This document shows, piece by piece, positions 1-7,996 of a DNA stretch of 12,696 bases; position 1 is the stretch's first letter; every line of letters starts with the position of its first letter. The notes below the pieces were generated by a model. The model saw only the letters and a list, made by a program, of their open reading frames with translations. It searched no databases and had not been told where the DNA came from. Source of the DNA: Verrucomicrobiota bacterium (GTDB lineage: Bacteria; Verrucomicrobiota; Verrucomicrobiae; Chthoniobacterales; UBA10450); NCBI GenBank assembly GCA_003219495.1, contig QHOZ01000131.1:1597-14292 (forward strand), given 5' to 3'. The position numbers were made by a program, and so were the translations under genes.

Positions 1-1958
1 AACATCGCGCGACGCTCGTGTTCGTGAACACGCGCCGCATGGCCGAGCGCGTCACGCATCATTTGAGCGAACTCCTCGGTGCCGACGCGGTCACCTCGCA
101 TCACGGAAGTCTCGCCGCGAAATTGCGACTCGATGCCGAGGACCGTTTGAAGCGAGGCGAGCTGAAAGCGCTCGTCGCGACCGCTTCGCTCGAGCTTGGA
201 ATCGATATTGGCTCGGTCGATCTCGTTTGTCAGCTCGCGACCACGCGATCGATAGCGACTTTGTTGCAGCGCGTCGGTCGGGCCGAACACAAACGCGGTG
301 GTCTGCCGAAAGGGCGAATTTTTCCGTTGAGTCGCGATGAGTTGGTTGAAATCGCGGCGTTGTTGCGATCGGTTCAACGCGGAGAGCTGGATCGTTTGTT
401 GATTCCGGAGAAGCCGCTTGATGTCCTTGCGCAGCAAATCGTCGCCGCAAGCTCAACGGAAGATTGGGACGAGAACGAATTGTTCGCGCTGGCGCGTGCA
501 GCGTGGCCCTATCGAAATCTTTCGCGCGATGAGTTCGACAGCGTGGTGAAAATGTTGGCCGAAGGTTTCACCACAAAACGCGGCCGGCGTTCGGCGCTAA
601 TTCATCACGATGCGATCAATCATCGAATTCGTGGTCGACGCGGTGCGCGCTTGACCGCGCTCACTTCTGGCGGCGCGATTCCGGACAACGCCGATTACCG
701 CGTGATTCTCGAACCTTCCGAGACTTTTGTCGGCACGGTGAACGAAGATTTCGCGGTCGAAAGTTTAGCCGGCGATATTTTCCAGCTCGGCAACGCGTCG
801 TGGCGAATCTTGCGCGTAAACTCCGGAGTCGTTCGGGTCGAGGACGCGAAAGGTCAACCGCCAGGAATTCCGTTCTGGCTAGGCGAAGCGCCTGCGCGCA
901 CGGCGGAGTTGTCCGATGCGGTTTCGAATTTGCGCATCGAGATCGAGAAAATGTTGAGCGACGGAAAAGATGTCGCGGCGTGGCTCGAGCGCGAATTGAA
1001 ATTGCCGGTCTCGGCGGCTCAGCAAGTCGCGGATTATTTCGCCGACACGTTTCGCGCGCTCGGCGCGATCCCGTCGCAGCGAACCCTCGTGATGGAGCGC
1101 TTCTTCGATGAATCGGGCGGGATGCAGCTCGTTTTGCATTCGCCCTTCGGCAACCGAATCAATCGCGCGTGGGGGCTCGCACTTCGGAAACGCTTTTGTC
1201 GATCTTTCAATTTCGAGTTGCAGGCCGCGGCGACTGACGATGCGATCGTCATCTCGCTCGGGACACAACACTCGTTCCCGCTCGATGAAGTTTTTCGTTA
1301 TTTGAATTCCAAAACAGTGCGCGAATTGCTCGTGCAAGCATTGCTCGACGCGCCGATGTTTACGATTCGCTGGCGTTGGAATGCGACGCGCTCGCTTGCT
1401 GTGCCCCGCTTTCGCGGCGGGACAAAACTCGCCGCGCCGCTGCAACGAATGGAATCGGAAAATTTGCTCGCGGCAGTTTTTCCCGATCAACTCGCGTGTC
1501 TCGAGCACATCGTGGGCGATCGCGAGATTCCGGATCACCCGTTGGTCATACAAACGATCGACGATTGCCTGACGGAAGCGATGGACATCGACGGCCTGGA
1601 GGAGGTGCTGCGCAAGATCGAGAACGGCGAGATTCGTTGCGTCGCGCGGGATTTGCCCGAGCCATCGCCGCTTGCGTCCGAAATTCTGAATGCGCGGCCG
1701 TATGCTTTTCTCGACAACGCGCCACTCGAAGAACGCCGGACGCAAGCGGTTTACACCCGTCGCGCATCAGAAAGAAACGGCAGCGACGGCCTTGGCATCC
1801 TCGACGTGGCCGCGATTGAGAAAGTGGAAAAGAAAGAAACGGCAACGACGGGTTGGGAATTCTGGATGCGGGTGCGATTGAAAAAGTCGAGAAGGAAGCG
1901 TGGCCGGAAGCGACGAACGCCGATGAATTGCACGACGCGCTCATGCTTCTTGCCCTGA
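1..1958 (+). CDS. lhr: Lhr-family ATP-dependent helicase, core part (5' end outside window, 3' end frameshifted)
   Basis: Superfamily 2 helicase-related protein of the Lhr family, a 3'-to-5' ATP-driven translocase on single-stranded DNA linked to DNA repair. The frame is open from the left edge (codons from position 3), so Walker A and DExH motifs lie upstream. Visible in order: the second RecA-like domain ([35 protein letters not shown], then motif VI as QRVGRAEH); winged-helix and beta-barrel regions; and a strongly Lhr-like core end containing [60 protein letters not shown] and APLEERR. After the first copy of a short repeat (from 1769) the frame leaves the family sequence and reads an unrelated basic tail to a stop at 1956-1958; the Lhr C-terminal extension continues in another frame to 3598. 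Motif VI has Glu where the family has Gly (GRxGH/R). Family assignment is very secure; whether a full protein is made is not. Confidence 0.93.
   Translation, partial: HRATLVFVNTRRMAERVTHHLSELLGADAVTSHHGSLAAKLRLDAEDRLKRGELKALVATASLELGIDIGSVDLVCQLATTRSIATLLQRVGRAEHKRGGLPKGRIFPLSRDELVEIAALLRSVQRGELDRLLIPEKPLDVLAQQIVAASSTEDWDENELFALARAAWPYRNLSRDEFDSVVKMLAEGFTTKRGRRSALIHHDAINHRIRGRRGARLTALTSGGAIPDNADYRVILEPSETFVGTVNEDFAVESLAGDIFQLGNASWRILRVNSGVVRVEDAKGQPPGIPFWLGEAPARTAELSDAVSNLRIEIEKMLSDGKDVAAWLERELKLPVSAAQQVADYFADTFRALGAIPSQRTLVMERFFDESGGMQLVLHSPFGNRINRAWGLALRKRFCRSFNFELQAAATDDAIVISLGTQHSFPLDEVFRYLNSKTVRELLVQALLDAPMFTIRWRWNATRSLAVPRFRGGTKLAAPLQRMESENLLAAVFPDQLACLEHIVGDREIPDHPLVIQTIDDCLTEAMDIDGLEEVLRKIENGEIRCVARDLPEPSPLASEILNARPYAFLDNAPLEERRTQAVYTRRASERNGSDGLGILDVAAIEKVEKKETATTGWEFWMRVRLKKSRRKRGRKRRTPMNCTTRSCFLP
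1769..1892 (+). repeat. Diverged tandem repeat (2 x 62 bp) at the lhr frame break
   Basis: Two adjacent copies, 1769-1830 and 1831-1892, both start agaaagaaacggca and differ at 14 of 62 positions by my hand count. Each copy, read in its own frame, encodes nearly the same peptide (ERNG, then DGLGILD, then AIEKVEK). Nine codons differ synonymously and three change a residue. The period is 62, not a multiple of 3, so copy 2 is read in the wrong frame from copy 1. One extra A in the run at 1828-1831, or a -1 slip on Lys codon AAG at 1830-1832, would make an exact in-frame 21-residue repeat. Confidence 0.9.
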
Positions 1959-3598
1959 TGACGCGCGATGAAGTTCAGCGCGCGGTGCATCACGAATCAA
2001 ATGGCGCGGGCGCGGAACAATTACTAAACGAACTGATCGCAGCGAAGCGCGCGACGCAACTCCGCGCCCGTGAAAGAACCTTTTGGATCACGGCCGAGCG
2101 TCTGCCGATGCTGCGAGCGATTTACGAAAACGCTGATGTCGATCCTGCGGTGGTCGCACCGGAAGCTGCGCAAAAACAAAATTGGGAACGCACGAGCGCA
2201 ATCCGCGAATTGTTGCGCGGGCGAATGGAGGTTTCGGGGCCGGTGACGAACACGCAGCTGCAAAATATTCTCGGGCTTTCGCAATCGGAAATCGAAACGG
2301 GATTGCTCGGACTCGAAGGCGAAGGATTTGTTTTGCGCGGGAAATTTCATCCGAGCGCAACCGAACAGGAATGGTGCGATCGCCGATTGCTCGCGCGTAT
2401 TCATCGGCTGACGATCGATCGGCTACGCGCGGAAATTCGGCCGGTCTCGGCGCAGGATTTTTATCGTTTCCTTTTCGCGTGGCAGCGTGTCGATCGCGAA
2501 CATCGCGTCGAAGGACCGGCGGGACTGCAATCGGTTCTCGAACAACTCGACGGCTGCGAGTTGCCGCTCGCGTCCTGGGAATCGGTCGTGCTCAGCGCGC
2601 GCGTCGCCGATTACGATCCCGAGTGGCTCGATCGACTTTGCTTTTCGGGCCGTGTCGGCTGGGCCCGGTTAACCTCGCCACAACATCCGAACGCGCGCGC
2701 AACCGCTCCGCTCCGCACGAGTCCGATCGCGATCTATCAACGCGAGAACCTCGATGACTGGCTTCTGCTCGCGCAACAAAGATCGACCATTGAGTTGTCG
2801 GTCAACGCGAAATCGGTCCGCGAGTCGCTCGCAAACGGCGGCGCATTGTTTTTTGGTGAGATCGTGAATCGGACCAACTTGTTGCCCTCGCAAGTCGAAG
2901 AAGCGCTTTCGGAGCTCGCCGCGCTCGGCTTCGTCACTTGCGACAGCTTCGATGGATTGCGCGCGCTTCTCGTACCGTCGAACAAGCGGCCGACCTTTGG
3001 CCGCAACAACGGGAAGCGCCGGCGAAAGAAAAATCTCGCAAGTATAGAATTCGCCGGACGCTGGTCGTTGATCCGAAAGGAAGTCGCGCCATCCAATGGC
3101 GCTGATTCCACTCGTCGCGATGCGGCAATCGAAAAATATGCTCGCGTGTTATTGCGGCGTTACGGCGTAATCTTCCGCCGATTGCTCGAGCGCGAGAGTT
3201 TGAGTGTCAGTTGGTACGAACTTGGCAGAATTTATCGTCGACTTGAAGCGCGCGGCGAAATCCGCGGCGGTTATTTCATTGCCGGAGTGAGCGGCGAGCA
3301 ATTCGCGTTGCCGGAAGCGATCGGTCTGTTGCGCGCGCTCCGAAAATCTCAGCCGGACATGCAGCTCGTTACGTTAAGCGCGGCCGATCCGCTAAACTTA
3401 CAGGGAATTCTGACGCCAGGATCGAGAATCGCAGCGTTCACGGCGAATCGCGTTTCATTCCGAAACGGGTTGCCGCTGGCCGCGCTTGAAGGCGGTGAAG
3501 TTCGCAAACTCTCCGAAGATGCGGTGCCGGATTCGGAAATTGAGACCGCGCTTAAAGTCGGAAAGCTTCGGCCGTCGCTGCGGCCGTACTATAAATAG
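1853..3598 (+). pseudogene. lhr: Lhr C-terminal extension, out-of-frame continuation of lhr
   Basis: This frame carries the C-terminal extension of full-length Lhr, directly continuing the core encoded before the break. Coding similarity starts at about 1832 (second repeat copy); the first start-like codon in frame is a TTG at 1853, with no convincing ribosome binding site. It begins [16 protein letters not shown] then [12 protein letters not shown], the usual start of the extension, followed by winged-helix-like segments. It ends with a typical Lhr terminus: LLRRYGVIFRRLLERE, YELGRIYRRLEARGEIRGG, SGEQFALPEAIGLLRAL, LSAADPLNLQGILTPG. In E. coli the C-terminal region of Lhr has been reported to have glycosylase-like DNA repair activity; nothing here tests that. 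The long uninterrupted 581-codon frame argues for a recent break, a sequence error or frameshifting rather than old decay. It ends at TAG 3596-3598, 11 nt before the convergent gene. Confidence 0.85.
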
Positions 3599-3609
3599 AG
3601 CGCGGCTCG

Positions 3610-4011
3610 TCATTTCTTAACGATCTCGGCGTTCTCAAGCAGCGCGATCCCGCCACGCTCGGCTAATTTGCCTTTGAGCGTGATTGTTTTGCCGCATGAA
3701 TCGGCGAGCTCGTCGTTCATCGGTTTGTGCTCGCCGACGACGAGATAGGCTTTGCCGTTTTCAACGATGCCGACTGGGCCGCCGTTCTTGATGCACTTCG
3801 AGCCGCAGGATTGACCATGCTCCGCCCCCACTGCGTTATGATCGACATAGCACATCATGTCCACGATCTCGCCGGTCACGTTCTTTTCACCGGTGGCGTC
3901 TGACTTGCCGTGTTCGTCGTGCGCGAGCGCGAGCGGAGCGGTGATGAACGACGCGATGACAACGACCGCGAAAATATTCCTGAAATTTTTGAAACGTGTT
4001 GAATTAAACAT
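3610..4011 (-). CDS. Small exported Cys/His-rich protein of unknown function
   Basis: 133 residues. The N-terminus has basic residues (R6, K8, R11) then a hydrophobic stretch to about residue 29 ending APLALA, which fits a signal peptide cleaved before HDEHG, so the mature protein is probably periplasmic or secreted. The mature part has C54 in MMCYVDH, a CxxxC pair at C69 and C73 (SCGSKC), and C106 (DSCGK), plus H31, H34, H58, H65 and H95. The end (GKTITLKGKLAERGGIALLENAEI) looks like short beta strands, as in OB-like domains. Cys and His could bind a metal or form disulfides; that is inference. I recognise the general pattern (TGxIVDxxCYxDH, then SCxxxCIKxGxPVGI) from small uncharacterised bacterial exported proteins, but cannot name a function. 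It starts 3 nt after the carA stop, so it is probably cotranscribed with carA; the Shine-Dalgarno is weak (AAGAAGAG within the carA end). Confidence 0.8.
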   Translation of the reverse strand: MFNSTRFKNFRNIFAVVVIASFITAPLALAHDEHGKSDATGEKNVTGEIVDMMCYVDHNAVGAEHGQSCGSKCIKNGGPVGIVENGKAYLVVGEHKPMNDELADSCGKTITLKGKLAERGGIALLENAEIVKK

Positions 4012-4014
4012 GAC

Positions 4015-5166
4015 TTATTTTCGGCTCTTCTTGCCTTCGATCAAATCCGCGAACTGCGAGAAGAAATACGACGCGTCGTGCGGGCCGGGGGCCGCTTCGG
4101 GATGATATTGCACGCTGAAAATAGGAAGTTCCTTGTGGCGCATTCCTTCCACGGTGTTGTCGTTCAAATTGATGTGGCTGACCTCGACATTCTTCGGAAG
4201 CGACTCGGGATCGACCGCGAACCCGTGATTTTGCGCCGTGATCGCGACCCTGCCGCTCTTCAAATCTTTTACCGGCTGGTTCGCGCCGCGATGCCCGAAC
4301 TTGAGTTTGAAGGTCGATCCACCGAACGCGAAACCGAGGATCTGATGGCCGAGACAAATTCCGAAGATCGGTCTCTTGCCCATCAAATCGCGAACGGTTT
4401 CGTGCGCGTACGACAACGCCGACGGATCGCCGGGTCCGTTTGAGAGAAAAATTCCGTCAGGGTTCTGCTTCAGCGCGTCCGCGGCGCTCGTCGACGCCGG
4501 AACGACCGTGACCCCGAAACCTTTCTGGCGCAGCAATCGCAAAATGTTTTGTTTGATCCCGTAATCGTAAGCCACGACGCGAAAGCGAATCGGCGGCAAT
4601 TTCGATTTGTTGTCGCCGTCACCATTTTGAATTGTCCAGGGCGCACTCAATTTATTCTCGGGATCCCATTGATAAATTTCCGGCGTTGAAACTTCTTTCA
4701 CGTAATCCATCCCGATCACGCCTTCGCCTTCAACCGCGCGCTGCACCGCTTGTTCGATCGACACCTGCTCGGTCGTCAAACACGCCTTCATCGCGCCGCG
4801 CGTGCGCAAATGTCGCGTCAACGCGCGCGTGTCGATTCCCTGAACTCCCGGGATGTCGTATTTCTTTAAATATTCATCGAGCGACATTTCGCTTCGCCAG
4901 TTGCTCGGCGCTTCGCTCAATTCTTCGATGACGAACCCGCGCACGTGCGGCTCGCGGCTCTCCTGATCGAGCGAGTTGATGCCGTAATTTCCGATGAGCG
5001 GATACGTCATCGTCACGATCTGACCGCGATAGGAGGGATCGGTCAGCACTTCCTGATAACCGGTCATCGCGGTGTTGAAGCAAATCTCGCCGACTTGAGT
5101 TCCGGTCGCGCCAAATGATTCGCCCTCGAAATATTTTCCGTCCTCGAGAGCGAGCAGGGCGCGCAT
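4015..5166 (-). CDS. carA: Carbamoyl-phosphate synthase small (glutaminase) subunit
   Basis: Cytosolic glutaminase subunit. It hydrolyses glutamine and channels ammonia to the CarB large subunit, which makes carbamoyl phosphate for arginine and pyrimidine synthesis. 383 residues, the normal family length. The N-terminal CarA-specific domain (about 1-150) shows [21 protein letters not shown] and [15 protein letters not shown]. The C-terminal class I glutamine amidotransferase domain (about 195-375) shows SNGPGDP, the nucleophile elbow GICLGHQ with C271, and the H355/E357 pair in QYHPE, so the catalytic triad is complete. NHGFAVD is also present. The start is ATG at 5166 with a weak AGG about 10 nt upstream. 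Only some 53 nt separate it from the terminator of the upstream 6S RNA, so its promoter must be very close or overlap that terminator. carB is not adjacent; the downstream neighbour is the small exported protein. Identification is secure. Confidence 0.98.
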   Translation of the reverse strand: MRALLALEDGKYFEGESFGATGTQVGEICFNTAMTGYQEVLTDPSYRGQIVTMTYPLIGNYGINSLDQESREPHVRGFVIEELSEAPSNWRSEMSLDEYLKKYDIPGVQGIDTRALTRHLRTRGAMKACLTTEQVSIEQAVQRAVEGEGVIGMDYVKEVSTPEIYQWDPENKLSAPWTIQNGDGDNKSKLPPIRFRVVAYDYGIKQNILRLLRQKGFGVTVVPASTSAADALKQNPDGIFLSNGPGDPSALSYAHETVRDLMGKRPIFGICLGHQILGFAFGGSTFKLKFGHRGANQPVKDLKSGRVAITAQNHGFAVDPESLPKNVEVSHINLNDNTVEGMRHKELPIFSVQYHPEAAPGPHDASYFFSQFADLIEGKKSRK

Positions 5167-5219
5167 CGCGCAAGACCTAAGCAGATTTCATCGCGAATGC
5201 TAATTCGTAATCATGCATG

Positions 5220-5251
5220 AAAAAACCCGGATCGATTTCTCGACCCGGGTT
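5220..5251 (-). terminator. Intrinsic terminator after the 6S RNA
   Basis: Read on the minus strand: AACCCGG (5251-5245) pairs with CCGGGTT (5230-5224), one C/A mismatch, then a TCGA/TCGA inner stem around a 4-nt loop, followed by six T (5225-5220, partly shared with the stem). The T run lies only on the minus-strand side, so it ends transcripts coming from higher coordinates, that is the 6S RNA and any pheT read-through. Confidence 0.88.
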
Positions 5252-5259
5252 CCCAAAAC

Positions 5260-5440
5260 ATTACCCCGCAGTGCCGTTCAGGCGAATCTCCCGTTCCCTT
5301 TTGATAAAGGGCGGATGACCGTCATTGCGAAATCTGACTTCCAATAAAGGCGTGCCATTTCTCGCAACAACCAAGCCTCCTGGTTCAGCAATATCGGTTC
5401 GGGGACTTCACCTTAATCGCGAACATCGCAGGGTAAATTG
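5260..5440 (-). ncRNA. ssrS: 6S RNA
   Basis: Regulatory RNA that binds sigma-70 RNA polymerase by imitating an open promoter. On the minus strand the 5' part (from about 5434) reads ACCCTGCGATGTTCGCG, then GTCCCCGAACCGATATT, closely matching the conserved 6S 5' side (GAUGUUCGC, then GUCCCC, then CCGAUAUU). The 3' part reads AAAAGGGAACGGGAG, then GCCTGAACGGCACTGCGGGG, matching the conserved 3' side. ACCCTGCGATG pairs with CACTGCGGGGT to form the closing stem. Further in, TTGCGAGAAAT pairs with ATTTCGCAA to form part of the long apical helix. The middle is left as the large internal bubble expected of 6S. Length is about 175-185 nt and an intrinsic terminator follows. Ends are estimated from the closing stem. 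I did not find a convincing -10/-35 pair, so it may be processed from the pheT transcript or use an atypical promoter. Confidence 0.87.
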
Positions 5441-5444
5441 CGAA

Positions 5445-5505
5445 AGCTGCTGGTTGAGAGTTGAGCGAAAACACTGGTTTCGACGTCAACCCTCAACGAA
5501 CAGCT
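5445..5505 (-). other. Long hairpin between pheT and 6S RNA
   Basis: Imperfect 21-bp inverted repeat (arms 5445-5465 and 5485-5505, 17 of 21 positions complementary). Inside the loop is a second stem, cgaaa (5466-5470) with tttcg (5478-5482). It starts 16 nt past the pheT stop and ends just before the presumed 6S 5' end. There is no good T run after it. It could be a 3' stabiliser of pheT mRNA, a processing site releasing 6S, or a weak terminator. Confidence 0.6.
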
Positions 5506-5520
5506 CTCGCTTTCAAAGAA

Positions 5521-7842
5521 CTACTCGCGCAATTCTGCGCCGAGGTCGTTTCGCAACCGCTCGCGAATTTTCGCGTGCGCCGCGTTCACTTCCTCGCTTG
5601 TCAGTGTGCGACTCCGGTCTCTATATGTCAATCGATATGCGAGCGACTTTCGCGCTTCGCCAATTTGTTGTGTGAATAAGTCGAACAGCTCGACGCTCTC
5701 GAGCAAAGCCTCTTTCGGGCTTTCAATCGCGCGCAAAATTTTGTCGTGCGGAATTTCTTCCGGCACGATCATCGCAATATCGCGCGCGACCGCTGGAAAT
5801 TTTTCCAGCTCGCTGAATTTTCTTTGCGTCTCATCGCGCAGGAGAAGATCGGCGTGCACCTCCGCGATGAAGACCGAACCGGGCGCGTTCGATTTCGCGG
5901 AAGAAAGTTGTCCGCCGAAACCAATCATCCGGTCGCCGGAATAAATATCGACCGCCAGCGCAAGCTCGGGAAATTTTCCAGGACGAAATGAAAGTTTCGG
6001 AACGACGCTCTCCAATGCGCCTTTCAAATCGAAAAGGTCGAGGCTGCGAATTTTACCGGACCGCCAATCCGCTGCGCTCGCCGTGCTTCCCCAAAGCAGA
6101 ACTCCGAGATGGCGCTCCTCTTTGCCGGAAGGCGGAATGAATGTCCGACCGATTTCGAAAATCGCGACGCGATCCGCGCCGGCGCGAATATTCCGATCGA
6201 GCACCGCGAGTAGTCCGACCAAAATGCTTGGCCGCAGCGCGACTGCCTCTTCGCTCAGGGGATTTCGCAGCTCGATCGCGCTCTCGCTGAAGTCGAACCG
6301 CTCGCGCGGCAACAATTTTGATGTTCGCACTTCATTGAGCCCGACTGCGGCGAGGCGATTTCTCCAAGCCGATTCCAAATCGTGAAAGCGATCGGCCTCG
6401 CTCGTGAACGTGAATCGACTCCGGTGCGTCCCCGGAATTTTCTCAGCGCCGTAAGCGCGGACGACTTCTTCGACAAGATCGACATCGCGCTGCAAATCCC
6501 GCCGATAGCTTGGGATTTTCCACTTCATCGTCTTCGCAGCGCTCGTCTTCTTCAAACCGAAACCGGTGAGAATTTCGTCGATCTCTTTCGGTTTGATCGC
6601 GACGCCAACCACGCGATCGCACTTTTCGTAACTCAACGACACGTCTCCGGGATTGTCGGGAAGCTCACCGGCAACGTTGATTTGTTTTGCGGGCGCTCCT
6701 TGCGCGATTTCTTGAATCAGTTCCGTCGCGCGCTGGGATGCGCGCAGAACCATTTCCGGATCGACGCCGCGCTCGAAGCGATAGCTCGCATCGCTTGGCA
6801 GACCGAGGTTGCGCGCAGTTTTTCGAATGCTTGCCGGCAAAAAGTAAGCAGCTTCAAGCAAAATATTTTTCGTCGAATCGCTCACGCCCGTTTCTTCGCC
6901 GCCCATGACGCCGCCGATTCCGACCGCCCGTTCCTGATCCGCGACGACGCACATATCCTTTTTCAACGAGTAAGTTTTTCCGTCGAGTGCGAGAAACTTT
7001 TCGCCGTTGCGCGCGTGTCGGACGTTGATGTCGCCCTTCAGTTTATCGGCGTCGAACGCGTGCGTCGGTTGTCCAAGCTCCAGCATCACGAAGTTCGAGA
7101 TATCGACGATCTTGTTGATCGAACGAATGCCGACGCTTTCGATTTTCGCGAGCAACCATTGCGGGCTCGGTCCGACTGTGACGTTGTCGATCTTGCGCGC
7201 GGAAAAGAACGGGCACTCGCGCGTTGAAGTAATCTTCACGCCGGACTTCTTGATGTCGATCTTTGCGTCGCGCGGGTTCGATTTCAGTTTCTTTCCGGTC
7301 AATGCGGCGATCTCGCGTGCCAATCCGTAATGACTCAGCAAATCGCCGCGATTCGGCGTGAGCTCGGCATCGAGGATGGTGTCGCTCGGAAACAAATCCG
7401 AAATGGGCGCGCCGACTTTTGCTTCCGGCGAGAGAATCAATAACCCGGCCGCGTCCGCTCCAAGACCGAGCTCGATCGCGCTGCAAAGCATTCCTTCGCT
7501 TTCCACGCCGCGCAGTTTGCTTTTCTTGATCTCAGTCCCGTTCGGCAACCTTGCGCCGGGCAAAGCGAGCGGAACTTTGTCGCTCACTTTATAATTACTC
7601 GCGCCGCAAACGATCTGCCGTTTCGTTCCGCTGCCGTCATCAACTTCGCAAACGCTCAAACGATCCGCATTCGGATGACGCGATGACGCGACAATTTGCG
7701 AAACGATCACCTTGTCGATCTTCGCGCCACGCGTCTCGATGTTTTCGGTTTCAACACCCGCGCGCGTCAACAAATCGGCGATCTCTTCCGGATTATTTGG
7801 AAGATCGACAAATTCGCGGAGCCAGTTGACGGAAAATTTCAT
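5521..7842 (-). CDS. pheT: Phenylalanine-tRNA ligase beta subunit
   Basis: Beta chain of the alpha2-beta2 phenylalanyl-tRNA synthetase, acting with PheS to charge tRNA-Phe; the beta chain also edits mischarged Tyr-tRNA. 773 residues, slightly under the usual 790-800. Domains in order: tRNA-binding OB fold at about 40-150 (HPNADRLSVCEVD, IVCGASNYKVSD, LRGVESEGMLCSAIELGLG); B3/B4 editing region at about 210-380 (DISNFVMLELGQPTHAFD, GGVMGGEETGV, ASYRFERGVDPE); B5 at about 395-470 (IPSYRRDLQRDVDLVEEVVRAYG); catalytic-like core; and C-terminal FDX-ACB anticodon-binding domain at about 680-773 (KFPAVARDIAMIVP, KSLAYRLTYRDRSRTLTSEEVN). The frame is intact throughout, stop TAG. The start ATG at 7842 gives the standard MKFSVNWLREFVDLP. 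pheS lies upstream but is separated by about 150 bp of palindromic repeat instead of being closely coupled. Confidence 0.98.
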   Translation of the reverse strand: MKFSVNWLREFVDLPNNPEEIADLLTRAGVETENIETRGAKIDKVIVSQIVASSRHPNADRLSVCEVDDGSGTKRQIVCGASNYKVSDKVPLALPGARLPNGTEIKKSKLRGVESEGMLCSAIELGLGADAAGLLILSPEAKVGAPISDLFPSDTILDAELTPNRGDLLSHYGLAREIAALTGKKLKSNPRDAKIDIKKSGVKITSTRECPFFSARKIDNVTVGPSPQWLLAKIESVGIRSINKIVDISNFVMLELGQPTHAFDADKLKGDINVRHARNGEKFLALDGKTYSLKKDMCVVADQERAVGIGGVMGGEETGVSDSTKNILLEAAYFLPASIRKTARNLGLPSDASYRFERGVDPEMVLRASQRATELIQEIAQGAPAKQINVAGELPDNPGDVSLSYEKCDRVVGVAIKPKEIDEILTGFGLKKTSAAKTMKWKIPSYRRDLQRDVDLVEEVVRAYGAEKIPGTHRSRFTFTSEADRFHDLESAWRNRLAAVGLNEVRTSKLLPRERFDFSESAIELRNPLSEEAVALRPSILVGLLAVLDRNIRAGADRVAIFEIGRTFIPPSGKEERHLGVLLWGSTASAADWRSGKIRSLDLFDLKGALESVVPKLSFRPGKFPELALAVDIYSGDRMIGFGGQLSSAKSNAPGSVFIAEVHADLLLRDETQRKFSELEKFPAVARDIAMIVPEEIPHDKILRAIESPKEALLESVELFDLFTQQIGEARKSLAYRLTYRDRSRTLTSEEVNAAHAKIRERLRNDLGAELRE

Positions 7843-7853
7843 CTTTCTGGTCT

Positions 7854-7971
7854 GTCATCTCGAACGGACGTGAGAGATCTCACATCAACACGAGTGCGTT
7901 CGAGCCACTCAGCGTGTGACTGGCGTTACGGGGCGCGAGTAGGTGAGGTTCCTCGCTCCGCTCGGAGTGAC
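7854..7971. repeat. REP/BIME-like palindromic element in the pheS-pheT gap
   Basis: Two related arms in opposite orientation. 7854-7883 starts gtcatctcgaacggacgtga, and the reverse complement of 7942-7971 starts gtcactccgagcggagcgag; both continue into a ctcac end. Between them lies a central hairpin (acac-gagtg at 7888-7896 with cactc at 7906-7910 and gtgt at 7914-7917). The GTCAT-CCGAGC-GGAGCGAGG type of unit is common as dispersed intergenic repeats in many bacteria. It fills the whole gap between pheS and pheT and encodes nothing. Confidence 0.6.
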
Positions 7972-7996
7972 CCGCGTTGTGTAGTGAGCGATCTCT

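Noticed and set aside
879..1745. 288-residue open frame on the minus strand inside lhr
   Set aside because: Composition is Arg/His-rich shadow coding opposite a confidently identified helicase; no family resemblance.
3598..3608. GAGC-gcg-GCTC hairpin between lhr and the exported protein gene as a terminator
   Set aside because: Four base pairs with a 3-nt loop and no proper T run; too weak.
5177..5218. 13-codon leader-peptide-like frame ([13 protein letters not shown]) just upstream of carA
   Set aside because: No ribosome binding site (its start abuts the terminator T run), no run of regulatory codons such as Arg, and no attenuator after it; likely chance.
6382..7227. 281-residue plus-strand open frame inside pheT
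   Set aside because: Antisense shadow of intact pheT in GC-rich DNA; no recognisable motif or start signal.
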